DNA of 64,000 nt. Source: Maridesulfovibrio frigidus DSM 17176. GTDB lineage: Bacteria > Desulfobacterota > Desulfovibrionia > Desulfovibrionales > Desulfovibrionaceae. The translations under genes were made by a program, and so were the position numbers. Of the stretch, positions 1 through 7,637 are shown in pieces (position 1 is the first letter of the stretch; every line of letters starts with the position of its first letter). The notes under the pieces are model-generated. The model saw nothing but the letters and a program-made list of their open reading frames with translations, had not been told where the DNA came from and did not search any database. The DNA lies in the NCBI RefSeq assembly GCF_000711735.1, contig NZ_JONL01000005.1:1-64000 (forward strand), read 5' to 3'.

Positions 1-1
1 T

Positions 2-286
2 ACAAGCTTTTCTTTTTCATCGGCTCTTCGCAGATCCGGCTGTATAAGCAGTATGAGTCGTAGGGGAAACTGTTGGGACAATGCAGTAGCAGAGAATTTT
101 TTCAGTAAACTGAAAAGGGAACGTGTTTATCGCACGACGTACAAAACTCGGGAACAAGCAAGGCAGGATATTTTTATCTACCTTGAGATCTTCTACAACA
201 GGAAACGAAGACATGCCGGCATCGGTTATGTTTCACCAGAACAATTTGAGCAGGAATATTACCGTAAACAAAAACTAGCTGCCTAA
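2..286 (+). CDS. IS3-family transposase OrfB, C-terminal fragment (cut by window edge)
   Basis: The frame is open from the first bases and ends in TAA at 284-286, so this is the C-terminal part of a longer protein whose start lies left of the window. It carries the SMSRRGNCWDNA block and a following AENFFSKLKRE segment that includes the last catalytic Glu of the DDE integrase core of IS3-family OrfB proteins, then the usual NRKRRHAGIGYVSPEQFE tail. These are family hallmarks; the exact IS subgroup cannot be read from the fragment. Whether the element is intact depends on sequence outside the window. Confidence 0.9.
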   Translation, partial: TSFSFSSALRRSGCISSMSRRGNCWDNAVAENFFSKLKRERVYRTTYKTREQARQDIFIYLEIFYNRKRRHAGIGYVSPEQFEQEYYRKQKLAA

Positions 287-291
287 CCTAA

Positions 292-306
292 AACGGACTG
301 TCCGTT
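292..306. repeat. Probable right terminus of the IS3-family element
   Basis: A 7-bp inverted repeat (AACGGAC around a single T, then GTCCGTT) lies 6 bp after the transposase stop, where IS3-family right ends normally fall. The left end and target duplication are outside the window, so the exact boundary is not proven. Confidence 0.4.
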
Positions 307-787
307 ATTTATGTAGCATTTCACCTCCAACAAAATCTTTTTCACCATGCGTCAAAATTATTTCTCTGCGTCCGGAGGGTGAATACCAAACAGGAACACT
401 TGACGCAGCTTCATCTAAAATAATTGAACTTTCACTGCCCGCAACATGTCCACGGCAAGCAGCTTCTGGATTAGCCACTCTTGCGCCAAATATGCTACCT
501 TTTACATATAAATCATCTTTCCAACTAACTAGTTTTCCACCTTCAAAGCATAAGCCAAGCCATGTTGAACCATTTGGAGTTCTATCAAGTGGCAACACCC
601 TAATATTATGCCCAGCCTCGTCCACCTCATATCCAAAACTGGTATATTGCATCATGCTAACAACTTGGTCATAATCCATTCCGGGCTTTAAGTCTTTAAT
701 AGCATTGGTTCTCTGTTGGCGGGCAACAATCCCACAGCCCTGTAGTAAAATTAGTGACAATAATAATAATTTTAATATATTTTTCAT
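305..787 (-). CDS. Putative lipoprotein of unknown function
   Basis: 160-residue protein with a Lys-containing start, a Leu-rich hydrophobic stretch and a lipobox (LLQGC, Cys18), so it is probably cleaved by signal peptidase II and lipid-anchored. An AGGT motif lies 6 bp before the ATG. The mature part has two extra cysteines and no domain I recognise; the LKPGMDYDQVVSMM stretch resembles the start of small SmpA/OmlA-like lipoprotein repeats, but that is only a resemblance. Its stop codon lies on the presumed end of the neighbouring IS element, so the C terminus may have been shortened or supplied by that insertion. An unannotated stretch of about 280 bases follows on the right. Confidence 0.6.
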   Translation of the reverse strand: MKNILKLLLLSLILLQGCGIVARQQRTNAIKDLKPGMDYDQVVSMMQYTSFGYEVDEAGHNIRVLPLDRTPNGSTWLGLCFEGGKLVSWKDDLYVKGSIFGARVANPEAACRGHVAGSESSIILDEAASSVPVWYSPSGRREIILTHGEKDFVGGEMLHK

Positions 788-1069
788 GATGACCTCAAAT
801 TATATTTTTTCTAGAATAACAGTCCCCGCGAGACTACAGGAAAGACATGATAAACAATAGAAAAAAACAATCACACCCAAATTCACATACCCTTCTCCTC
901 AAAAACAAAAAGGCCAGCCTTAACCGAGGCTAGACCACAATCAAAAACCACCATTCGGACATTTCACTCCCCCAAAACCCCATAAACAATATAGAAAAAC
1001 TTGCCAACCACATAAGTTTAAACTCCCCCCTCTCTTGTGCACAGCGCTAGTGTAGCAATTTACAACAGC

Positions 1070-1146
1070 CTGGGCGTGGCGCAGTTTGGTAGCGCGCCTG
1101 CTTTGGGAGCAAGATGCCGGGAGTTCGAATCTCTTCGCCCCGACCA
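1070..1146 (+). tRNA. tRNA-Pro (anticodon TGG), copy A with two stem mismatches
   Basis: 77 bases that fold as a tRNA-Pro and end in an encoded ACCA. Anticodon TGG is at 1104-1106 in the loop TTTGGGA. Compared with the second copy at 6565-6641 it has two differences, and both break stems: T1071 faces C1141 in the acceptor stem, and C1098 faces A1112 in the anticodon stem. The upstream flank (CTTGTGCACAGCGCTAGTG block) and the downstream terminator are shared with the other copy. It may be a decaying duplicate or a poorly charged tRNA. Confidence 0.8.
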
Positions 1147-1156
1147 CTGAGAATAC

Positions 1157-1188
1157 AAAGGGTTAACTAAGAAATTAGTTAACCCTTT
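1157..1188 (+). terminator. Rho-independent terminator of tRNA-Pro copy A
   Basis: Perfect 14-bp arms (AAAGGGTTAACTAA and its complement) around a GAAA loop, followed by a T run. This is one of six hairpins in the window built on a GGTTAAC core. Confidence 0.85.
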
Positions 1189-1408
1189 TTCTTTTGGGAA
1201 ATTTTCAAATCTCTTCGACTCCGCCACACACTGCCATCTCCACTGATCAATATTGCCCCTTGAAGTTTCAACCATCCATGCTAGTCTCTATAGAAATCGA
1301 GTTTCAATCTGATTTGCATAAGTTTTGCCCTGAAATATAATTGGAATTTCTAAACTCTAAAGCAGATTCACTGCAAAATATAAAAACCGAAGCCTAAAGG
1401 AATATAAT

Positions 1409-3466
1409 ATGAAGTGCCCTAAAAGATCGGAAATAGCATTGATTCAGACTCTTACAAGAAGCTACCCTGAATTGCTGGGGGTGGAGAAAAGAGATTTAAG
1501 CCTTGAGGATATTGAGCCGGATGCGAAGTCTCGCATAGAACCTGAATGTGAATACGATCCAAATGCAGAGGCTGATCTGGTTATCAAAAACGCGCTTTTA
1601 AATGATGGACGTGAAGCGAATATCGCAGTTGCAGGAAACATTATTACCAGAGTCGGTTCGGCTGATGAAATTGATCAGGTTACAGGTACTGCAACCAAGA
1701 TTCTGGACGCAAAGGGCAATTCAGTATCACCCGGTTTTGTCGATTCTCACCTGCACTTGGACGTAGCGATGCAACGACTCGGTACTTTAACTATTGAAGA
1801 TGTGGAAACAGCTGATGATTTTAAAGAACGATTAATTAAATATGCGAAAGACAACTCAAGCTCACCAATTCTGTATGTCTTCGGGCTCCATTATTTTGAT
1901 GACCCAATAATTCCTGCCGAGACCTGTCGCCAGACGCTTGATGAAATAGTAAGTGACAAGCCGCTTCTTGTTTTTGCCCATGATTTGCACACTGCATGGG
2001 CCAACACAAAAGCGTTAGAAGGGGCAGAGCTACTACGCCAAATGCCCCCTTATCCGCACCTGATTGAAGAACTTGGTTTGGAACAAAAGATTAGCGTTGA
2101 TTCTGGTGGAATCCCCACAGGCGAGTTCAGGGAACCTGATGTTTATGCTTTGCTTGAAGGTCCTCTGCAAGCCAAATATCCCCGTTCTATTGAGCACCAA
2201 CTTTCCGATTTAGAAACTGTGTGCAAAGAACTCTCCGCATACGGCATTACCGGTGTGCATCGCATGGCACTGTCTCAACCAGCAGAAGATTTATCATTTC
2301 TCCTTTTGCTCCTTGAACTGGAACAACAAGGCCGTTTACCTATACGCGTCAGCTCTTCATTTTCCTCTGTTGCAGACCACAATATGCTGCATGATGTACT
2401 TATAGGATATGCCACACGTGACCTTCTCACTAAAGCCCGCAATAAAGAAATAACGGCGGCGCAATTGCATGACTACCTTTTGGAACTACTCAAGGATGCT
2501 GGTACGGACAGGCATGAAAAAGTAAAAATAATGGCTAGCGAAGGCGGACATGGTGAAGATCATCCAATGATGGACAAGGTGCTGAAAGTTTCTCAAAAAT
2601 TAACCGACATTATTCATAAAAAACATATAGAGCATCATACCAAAAGGGCTAATCCCCACCAAAAGAACAGCATGCCAGAACATATGGGCTATCACGCAAA
2701 AGTTCGGCTAGACACATTGAAAATTTTTATGGATGGAGTGATTGAAAAGGATACAGCCTACCGTCTAGACAAAACCCCGTCGCAAGGTATCCCGGAATTC
2801 AATCAGAGTGATCTTGACCGTATTCTAGTTTTCGCGGACAGGCTCGGGATTCAGGTTGCGGCTCATTCGATAGGAGACGGCTCGGTTAAATCTATGCTTA
2901 ATGCCATATCCAAAACACGGGACATCAATAAAAACATTGATGAAAAAAGAGGCTACAGAATTCCGCACCGAGTGGAGCATATTGAAACCTGTAGTCAGGA
3001 GGATTTACCCAGATTCGGAAAACTGGATGTGATAGCCTCAATGCAGCCATTGCATGAAAGACCTCCTATTTCCATGTGGCATGACCTCGTCCCGAAGTCG
3101 GAATGGAATACAGCCTTTGCGTGGAAGGAAGCTTTAGTGGACAACGCAACGCTTGTTTTCGGCAGTGACTGGCCCATAGTTTCCTGCGATCCAAGAGCCG
3201 GAATCAACCACGCGGTGACCCGTAAACCTTGGTACGAAGGAGCCAGAGACCAGTCTGTAACCTTAGATGAGGCTGTTGGCGCTTATACAACCGGGGCTGC
3301 TTTTTCTGAATATTGTCAAAATATAAAAGGAGAAATAAAGTCAGGCATGCTGGCTGATATGGTGATCCTTTCAGGGAATATTAAAGAGCTAGAAAATGAA
3401 TCTTTCAACTTAGAAATAGAAACAACCATCTGTGATGGAAAAGTTGTGTATATGAAACAAGGCTGA
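1409..3466 (+). CDS. Amidohydrolase-family metal-dependent hydrolase (YtcJ-like)
   Basis: 685 residues, preceded by AAGGA 7 bp before the ATG. An N-terminal amidohydrolase beta-sandwich (AEADLVIKNALLNDG) is followed by the metal-binding HxH motif in VDSHLHLDV, a later AAHSIGDG motif, a RVEHIE motif and the FGSDWP motif near the C terminus. This order is typical of COG1574 (YtcJ-like) enzymes, which hydrolyse amide or related bonds with one or two divalent metals; the substrate cannot be predicted. The protein is longer than the usual 530-560 residues because of a roughly 60-residue N-terminal leader and an insert rich in His and Lys around residues 350-430. No signal peptide, so cytoplasmic. 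It lies in the interval between tRNA-Pro copies and has no clear operon partner. Confidence 0.85.
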   Translation: MKCPKRSEIALIQTLTRSYPELLGVEKRDLSLEDIEPDAKSRIEPECEYDPNAEADLVIKNALLNDGREANIAVAGNIITRVGSADEIDQVTGTATKILDAKGNSVSPGFVDSHLHLDVAMQRLGTLTIEDVETADDFKERLIKYAKDNSSSPILYVFGLHYFDDPIIPAETCRQTLDEIVSDKPLLVFAHDLHTAWANTKALEGAELLRQMPPYPHLIEELGLEQKISVDSGGIPTGEFREPDVYALLEGPLQAKYPRSIEHQLSDLETVCKELSAYGITGVHRMALSQPAEDLSFLLLLLELEQQGRLPIRVSSSFSSVADHNMLHDVLIGYATRDLLTKARNKEITAAQLHDYLLELLKDAGTDRHEKVKIMASEGGHGEDHPMMDKVLKVSQKLTDIIHKKHIEHHTKRANPHQKNSMPEHMGYHAKVRLDTLKIFMDGVIEKDTAYRLDKTPSQGIPEFNQSDLDRILVFADRLGIQVAAHSIGDGSVKSMLNAISKTRDINKNIDEKRGYRIPHRVEHIETCSQEDLPRFGKLDVIASMQPLHERPPISMWHDLVPKSEWNTAFAWKEALVDNATLVFGSDWPIVSCDPRAGINHAVTRKPWYEGARDQSVTLDEAVGAYTTGAAFSEYCQNIKGEIKSGMLADMVILSGNIKELENESFNLEIETTICDGKVVYMKQG

Positions 3467-3751
3467 GAAAGTTTTCCCCTTCTCAAGTTACCTCGCAAAT
3501 CGGCTGTGTACCCGTTATTTCCGAAGCTCTAAAATCACCCTTCAACGTGGATTAGAGTGAAAGCTACAGTAATATATTACCACACAATATATTACTGTAT
3601 ATTATTGCAATCAGTTGCAGACAGGGATATGAAATATGCTTTGTTGATCTACGCATCTCCATAGCATACTTTGCTACATAAAAATCAACTTCAAGGCTTT
3701 GTTCCTTGCTTAGTTTTTTAAAAATATAGAGATATATTGTCTGGAGAAATT
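3467..3751. other. Intergenic region before the OCD-like gene
   Basis: 285 bases, AT-rich in the right half, with a local ATATATTACNNNACAATATATTA-type repeat near 3573-3606. I see no tRNA or clear terminator here; a promoter for the next gene is expected but not distinct. Confidence 0.4.
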
Positions 3752-4696
3752 TTGAACACGCCTTTCATTACCTACGATGAAACTATAGACAAATTGACAT
3801 GGCTGGACGCTATTGCAGCATTGCGATCAGGCCATTTATTTCCCGAAGCACAAGTTAATGACATTTTTCTTGGCCCATCAGAGGGCACCCTGCTTAGCCG
3901 TGGTGCCTATATCGAAGGCCTAGGATATGGAGTAAAATCAACCACTGTATTTACGGGGAATTCAAAAGTTAATCTACCATCAGTTCAAGGGGCCATGCTG
4001 ATATTCAATCACAAGCATGGGCAGCTAACAGCCATAATCGAAAGTAGACTTATTACTGAATTTAAAACAGCCGCAGACTCTGTACTAGGGGCATCTCTTC
4101 TTAAACGTCCAGACAGTGAAACCCTGCTGATAGTAGGAGCTGGAACAGTAGCTCGTAGCCTGATAAAAGCTTACGGAGCCGCATTCCCAAATTTGAAAAA
4201 TATTATCATCTGGGCGCGTCGTGTCGAAAAAGCGGAACAACTCGCAAAAGAATTCACTGACAACGATATCAAAGTATCGTTCACTGCGGACTTACCTGCA
4301 GCAGCCCAAAAAGCGGATATAATTTCAACAGCCACGATGACTCATGAACCTATACTAAAGTATGAATGGATCAAACCGGGAACCCATGTCGACCTGATAG
4401 GCGCATACAAATCTGACATGCGTGAGGCTGACGACAAATTAATATCTACCGGATCACTATTTGTAGACAGCCGCAAAACTACTATCAACCATATTGGAGA
4501 ACTGACTATTCCAATTGCGAAGGGTATAATTACGGCCAATTCAATCAAAGGCGATTTGTACGATATGATCAAGAACCCATCGCTAGGACGGAAATCAGAA
4601 ACAGAAATTACCATTTTCAAAAATGGCGGTGGAGCCCACCTCGACCTTATGATGGCTAATTACATTATAGAGAAAACCACAGGTGCAAATAATTAA
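3752..4696 (+). CDS. Ornithine cyclodeaminase / mu-crystallin family protein
   Basis: 314 residues from the TTG at 3752, chosen because GGAG at 3743-3746 lies 5 bp upstream; an earlier in-frame TTG at 3737 has no ribosome site. The protein shows the OCD-family order: an N-terminal dimerisation/substrate half with the SVQGAMLIFN and ESRLITEFKTAADSVLGA segments, then a Rossmann nucleotide-binding motif LLIVGAGTVARS and the PGTHVDLIGAY stretch. Family members use NAD(P) to cyclise ornithine, reduce cyclic imines or dehydrogenate alanine-like amino acids; which one is not visible. Lies between the amidohydrolase and the M23 peptidase on the same strand with wide spacing. Confidence 0.85.
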   Translation: MNTPFITYDETIDKLTWLDAIAALRSGHLFPEAQVNDIFLGPSEGTLLSRGAYIEGLGYGVKSTTVFTGNSKVNLPSVQGAMLIFNHKHGQLTAIIESRLITEFKTAADSVLGASLLKRPDSETLLIVGAGTVARSLIKAYGAAFPNLKNIIIWARRVEKAEQLAKEFTDNDIKVSFTADLPAAAQKADIISTATMTHEPILKYEWIKPGTHVDLIGAYKSDMREADDKLISTGSLFVDSRKTTINHIGELTIPIAKGIITANSIKGDLYDMIKNPSLGRKSETEITIFKNGGGAHLDLMMANYIIEKTTGANN

Positions 4697-4760
4697 ATAA
4701 TAGTGAATTTATCGATTTGATAATTTGCGACCTATTCTTTCACTTAAGGAAAACATACAC

Positions 4761-5654
4761 GTGTTTACTCGCTCGCTACGCTACACCCTATTCTTATTGC
4801 TCATACTAATTTACCCAACTATTTGCCATGCAAGTACTGAAGACATAATCTCAATAAACATTCCTAAATCTGTAGGGGTGGGACAACCTTTTTTAGTCCA
4901 AATATCTTCATCAGAAAAATTAGATAAATTAGATAAGTTAGAAATATTCTGGAACGACAAACCAATCCTACCCACCATCACCACAAAAAAAGGAATCTCC
5001 AGCGCTATTGTCATACTAGGAACAAGCTTGCGCACCACACCGGCAGACCTCCCTCTTGTGATTCAAGCAGATAGCAGTGGCAAAACACATCGTCTCCACA
5101 AAACAATTCATATTGTTCAGCACGAATACCAACGGGAATCCCTGACTGTAGCGCCCAAAATGATCAAACCTCCCCAGAAAGTTTTGAACCGCACCAAATC
5201 CGAGCGCGAATTAGCACTCAAAGTAATTAGAACATATTCTCCTAAACGTATGTGGCAGCTTCCTTTCGCCTTACCAGTCAAAGGCAAAATGCTCAGCCGA
5301 TTCGGATTGCACAGGGTGTTTAACGGTGAATCGAAACGACGCCACAAGGGTTTAGATTTTAGAGCATATCTCGGAACACCAATCCATTCCATAGCCGCAG
5401 GCACCGTCACTTTGGTGGGGAAATTCTATTATGCGGGCAATTGTGTGTACATTGATCACGGAAACGGGATAATTTCCGCATCTGCGCACATGTCTAAAGT
5501 ATTAGTCAAACAAGGTGATATCGTAAGAAAAGGGGAACAGATTGGCCTTTCAGGTGCTACAGGCAGAGCTAACGGCGCACATCTGCATTTAGGTGTCTTT
5601 GTGCAAGGAGTCTCTATCGATGCTGAACCACTCTTCAAGATGAGTGAGTCATAA
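4761..5654 (+). CDS. M23-family (LytM-type) metallopeptidase, exported
   Basis: 297 residues from GTG at 4761, with AAGGA 10 bp upstream; an in-frame TTG at 4725 would add 12 residues but has no ribosome site. The N terminus is a signal peptide (Arg residues, then a Leu/Ile core ending near CHAS). The C-terminal third is a zinc endopeptidase domain: the HKGLDF segment supplies the first His and Asp ligands, SAHMS the catalytic His and AHLHLGV the HxH ligands. Such enzymes cut peptide cross-links in murein. The middle region looks like the PHP/immunoglobulin-like domain often found before M23 domains. Likely periplasmic; role in cell-wall remodelling is inferred from family. Confidence 0.88.
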   Translation: MFTRSLRYTLFLLLILIYPTICHASTEDIISINIPKSVGVGQPFLVQISSSEKLDKLDKLEIFWNDKPILPTITTKKGISSAIVILGTSLRTTPADLPLVIQADSSGKTHRLHKTIHIVQHEYQRESLTVAPKMIKPPQKVLNRTKSERELALKVIRTYSPKRMWQLPFALPVKGKMLSRFGLHRVFNGESKRRHKGLDFRAYLGTPIHSIAAGTVTLVGKFYYAGNCVYIDHGNGIISASAHMSKVLVKQGDIVRKGEQIGLSGATGRANGAHLHLGVFVQGVSIDAEPLFKMSES

Positions 5655-5689
5655 TCAAATATCCGTTTTTTTTAACCTCTCAACACCCT

Positions 5690-5799
5690 ATAAATAATGT
5701 AAAAAAAACTTTCCATATATATATGTTCAGCCATCCCACCTCTTGGGCACAGCTCTAGTGTAGCAACACATCAGCCGGTCCGTACGCAGTTTGGTAATC
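5690..5799 (+). pseudogene. Remnant of a tRNA-Pro transcription unit (upstream flank plus 5' half), copy B
   Basis: The stretch from about 5690 to 5775 matches the upstream flanks of the two full tRNA-Pro genes (CACCTCTTGGGCACAGCTCTAGTGTAGCAA against CTTGTGCACAGCGCTAGTGTAGCAA, given here in short pieces). It runs into a damaged tRNA 5' half at 5776-5799 that keeps CGCAGTTTGGTA of the D arm. The anticodon and T arms are missing. A matching terminator hairpin stands about 540 bases further on, beyond the DsrE-like gene. Confidence 0.65.
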
Positions 5800-5883
5800 T
5801 CATTTACACTATACCTATGCAGACCTATTATGCTACGACGCTGTTAGTTTACAAATAATAAATATGAATCATAAGGAGATACT

Positions 5884-6234
5884 ATGGCTAATTTTCTATT
5901 TGTACTGAGCAAAAGTGATAATGAAGCGGCAACCCGTTGTTTCCAATTTGCAAAAATTGCTCATGCTAAGGGACATAACGTTGATATGTTTTTCATTGAT
6001 GGCGGTGTCGACTGGGCAATTTCCGGGCGCGACCTGACCCAGAAAACTATTACCGGAGATTGTCCGCAAGACTATCTGCCATATTTGGTAGAAAATGAAG
6101 TTAAGACAGGCGTATGCACACCATGTGCTAACAATCGCGGACTAGATGAAGCCAACTTCCATTCAAATATGCAGTTGGACGGAGGGCCTCATCTGATCGA
6201 CATGGCATCAGAAGCGAAGGTCTTCAATTTCTAA
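5884..6234 (+). CDS. DsrE-like family protein
   Basis: 116 residues, strong ribosome site (AAGGAG 8 bp before ATG). The start FLFVLSKSDNEAATRCFQFAKIAHAKGHNVDMFFIDGGVDW follows the DsrE/DsrF fold pattern: a first beta strand, helix, then the VDMFFIDGGV strand-turn. Cysteines lie in the CTPCANNRG stretch (a CxxC), the position where many DsrE-type proteins carry the persulfide-accepting Cys. Family members relay sulfur atoms or sense sulfur; a sulfur-related role fits a sulfate reducer but is inferred. The gene sits alone between a broken tRNA-Pro copy and an orphan tRNA-type terminator. Confidence 0.8.
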   Translation: MANFLFVLSKSDNEAATRCFQFAKIAHAKGHNVDMFFIDGGVDWAISGRDLTQKTITGDCPQDYLPYLVENEVKTGVCTPCANNRGLDEANFHSNMQLDGGPHLIDMASEAKVFNF

Positions 6235-6340
6235 AAGATGTTCTAAGCTAGAATTTCATTTATTAATTTCATTGATCAGGTTCCGCCACACTGCTTTACA
6301 AACATTATATTGAAATTTCAGACATGTTCGATCCGCGCAC

Positions 6341-6386
6341 AAAAGTAAAAAGGTTAACTAAGAAATTAGTTAACCTTTTTACTTTT
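6341..6386. terminator. Long bidirectional terminator after the DsrE-like gene
   Basis: Perfect 21-bp arms at 6341-6361 and 6366-6386 around GAAA, with A/T tracts on both sides. The core GGTTAACTAA-GAAA-TTAGTTAACC is identical to the tRNA-Pro copy A terminator, so it is probably the displaced terminator of the broken copy B. Confidence 0.85.
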
Positions 6387-6564
6387 ACCTTCGGAAAATA
6401 TTCATAATTAAATCTATCAAATCCCAAATCTGCAATTTGAAGTAACTGTTCTGCTCTTTTACTTTCTCAAAACCCTAGAAACAATGCAAAAAAAGCTTGC
6501 CAAGTATATAAGTTTAAACTATTCCATTTCTTGTGCACAGCGCTAGTGCAGCAAACACATCAGT

Positions 6565-6641
6565 CGGGGCGTGGCGCAGTTTGGTAGCGCGCCTGCTTTG
6601 GGAGCAGGATGCCGGGAGTTCGAATCTCTTCGCCCCGACCA
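6565..6641 (+). tRNA. tRNA-Pro (anticodon TGG), intact copy C
   Basis: 77 bases with a fully paired acceptor stem (CGGGGCG/CGCCCCG), D arm, anticodon stem CCTGC/GCAGG with loop TTTGGGA (anticodon TGG at 6599-6601), T arm with GTTCGAATC and encoded ACCA. This is likely the functional copy. Confidence 0.96.
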
Positions 6642-6651
6642 CTGAGAATAT

Positions 6652-6681
6652 AAGGGTTAACTAATTATTTAGTTAACCCTT
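6652..6681 (+). terminator. Terminator of tRNA-Pro copy C
   Basis: Arms AAGGGTTAACTAA and TTAGTTAACCCTT around TTAT, followed by TTTCTT. Confidence 0.85.
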
Positions 6682-6842
6682 TTTCTTGTGGGGAACAAAA
6701 AATGTCCATCCTAAACTTTAATTCGTAGATCGCAAGACATCCGTACGGCTTAATATCTTTAGCAAAACTCGAGTAAACATTAATGGATTCGTAATCTGTT
6801 TCAGATAAGTTGATGTACTGGAGAATAAAACATTCACGCCCA

Positions 6843-7127
6843 TCATATACACAAGTCGTCCCCATCAATCTCATAGATGCGAATCTTATTGCTACGTGGA
6901 AATTCTTGCTTAACAAGTTTTTTTAGAAGCTTTTTAAGCCCTTTAAAATCCGTCGCGAAACGCTCTTTTGCAAACCCGTCCTGAGCAACAGAAAACGAGT
7001 CGTCCCCCGTACGCATGATAACCAAGGAACGATCCCGCTTGTACGTGCGCATGTCCAGCCCTCGCCCCACCTGAGTTTTCTTGAGCTTGCGCAGAATAGT
7101 TTCTATGGCAGATGCCTTGTCGATCAT
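6843..7127 (-). CDS. Small conserved-looking hypothetical protein
   Basis: 94 residues, rich in Lys and Arg in its N-terminal two thirds (ILRKLKKTQVGRGLDMRTYKRDRS and a KGLKKLLKKLVKQEF helix) and acidic at the end (EIDGDDLCI). No known domain, signal peptide or membrane segment. The amphipathic basic helices would suit a nucleic-acid or protein-binding role, but that is a guess. I preferred this reading over a shorter overlapping one at 6665-6916 because its composition is balanced and the start is not inside another feature. Confidence 0.5.
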   Translation of the reverse strand: MIDKASAIETILRKLKKTQVGRGLDMRTYKRDRSLVIMRTGDDSFSVAQDGFAKERFATDFKGLKKLLKKLVKQEFPRSNKIRIYEIDGDDLCI

Positions 7128-7579
7128 GCTAACAATGATAGGCTGCCCAACAAATTCATGTCAATCATGGTTCTAAGCTCAGCCTCAAGAACGGACGCAA
7201 GGACCCATAAGGAAAAGTTTTACTGTTAAGATCCATTTCCAGATCTCCACAGGTGAGCTTACGTGTTTGCCAGCACAGCTTGGGTGCAAAATGCAAAAGA
7301 ACATATGTTGGGCTTTTGATTAATGAAGATAATAGCAGGGAGACGGTTAATGATCGTTGAAGATAGGAAGCAGGGCTAAAAAAGACCCTTCCCGTAAATC
7401 TTACACTTTATATTAATAGCACGATGGTAATGCCTCAGAGATATTCTTTTGAGCATTTCATACCTCCACACTTCCAAATCCCACCAAACTCCCTAAGAAC
7501 ATTATCTTTCACAAACAATATATTTTACCCACTTTAGTGCCAAAACAACACTAATAGAGCAGTGCATTGACGGCTACCC
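7128..7579. other. Intergenic region with no recognised gene
   Basis: About 450 bases between the small hypothetical gene and the inverted repeat before the FmdE fusion gene. No tRNA, strong terminator or coding frame with a ribosome site was found. It may hold promoters for both sides. Confidence 0.4.
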
Positions 7580-7627
7580 ATAGATAATCTTTATTGTGTC
7601 CATCGTGACATAATAAAGATTATCTAT
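7580..7627. promoter_or_regulatory. Large inverted repeat, probable operator of the molybdenum/FDH genes
   Basis: Perfect 16-bp arms at 7580-7595 (ATAGATAATCTTTATT) and 7612-7627, with an inner TGTC/GACA pair around CATCGT. The right arm ends on the first possible ATG, 10 bases before the preferred start at 7638. A dimeric repressor bound here would block transcription or initiation; the ModE-like protein two genes downstream is the obvious candidate, which is inference. Confidence 0.7.
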
Positions 7628-7637
7628 GGAGACCAGC

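Noticed and set aside
941-1275. Small minus-strand reading frames over tRNA-Pro copy A
   Set aside because: They overlap a tRNA and its terminator and look like the usual false ORFs antisense to tRNA genes.
6665-6916. Minus-strand reading frame overlapping the 94-residue gene
   Set aside because: It begins inside the tRNA terminator on its far end and overlaps a better frame; no ribosome site.
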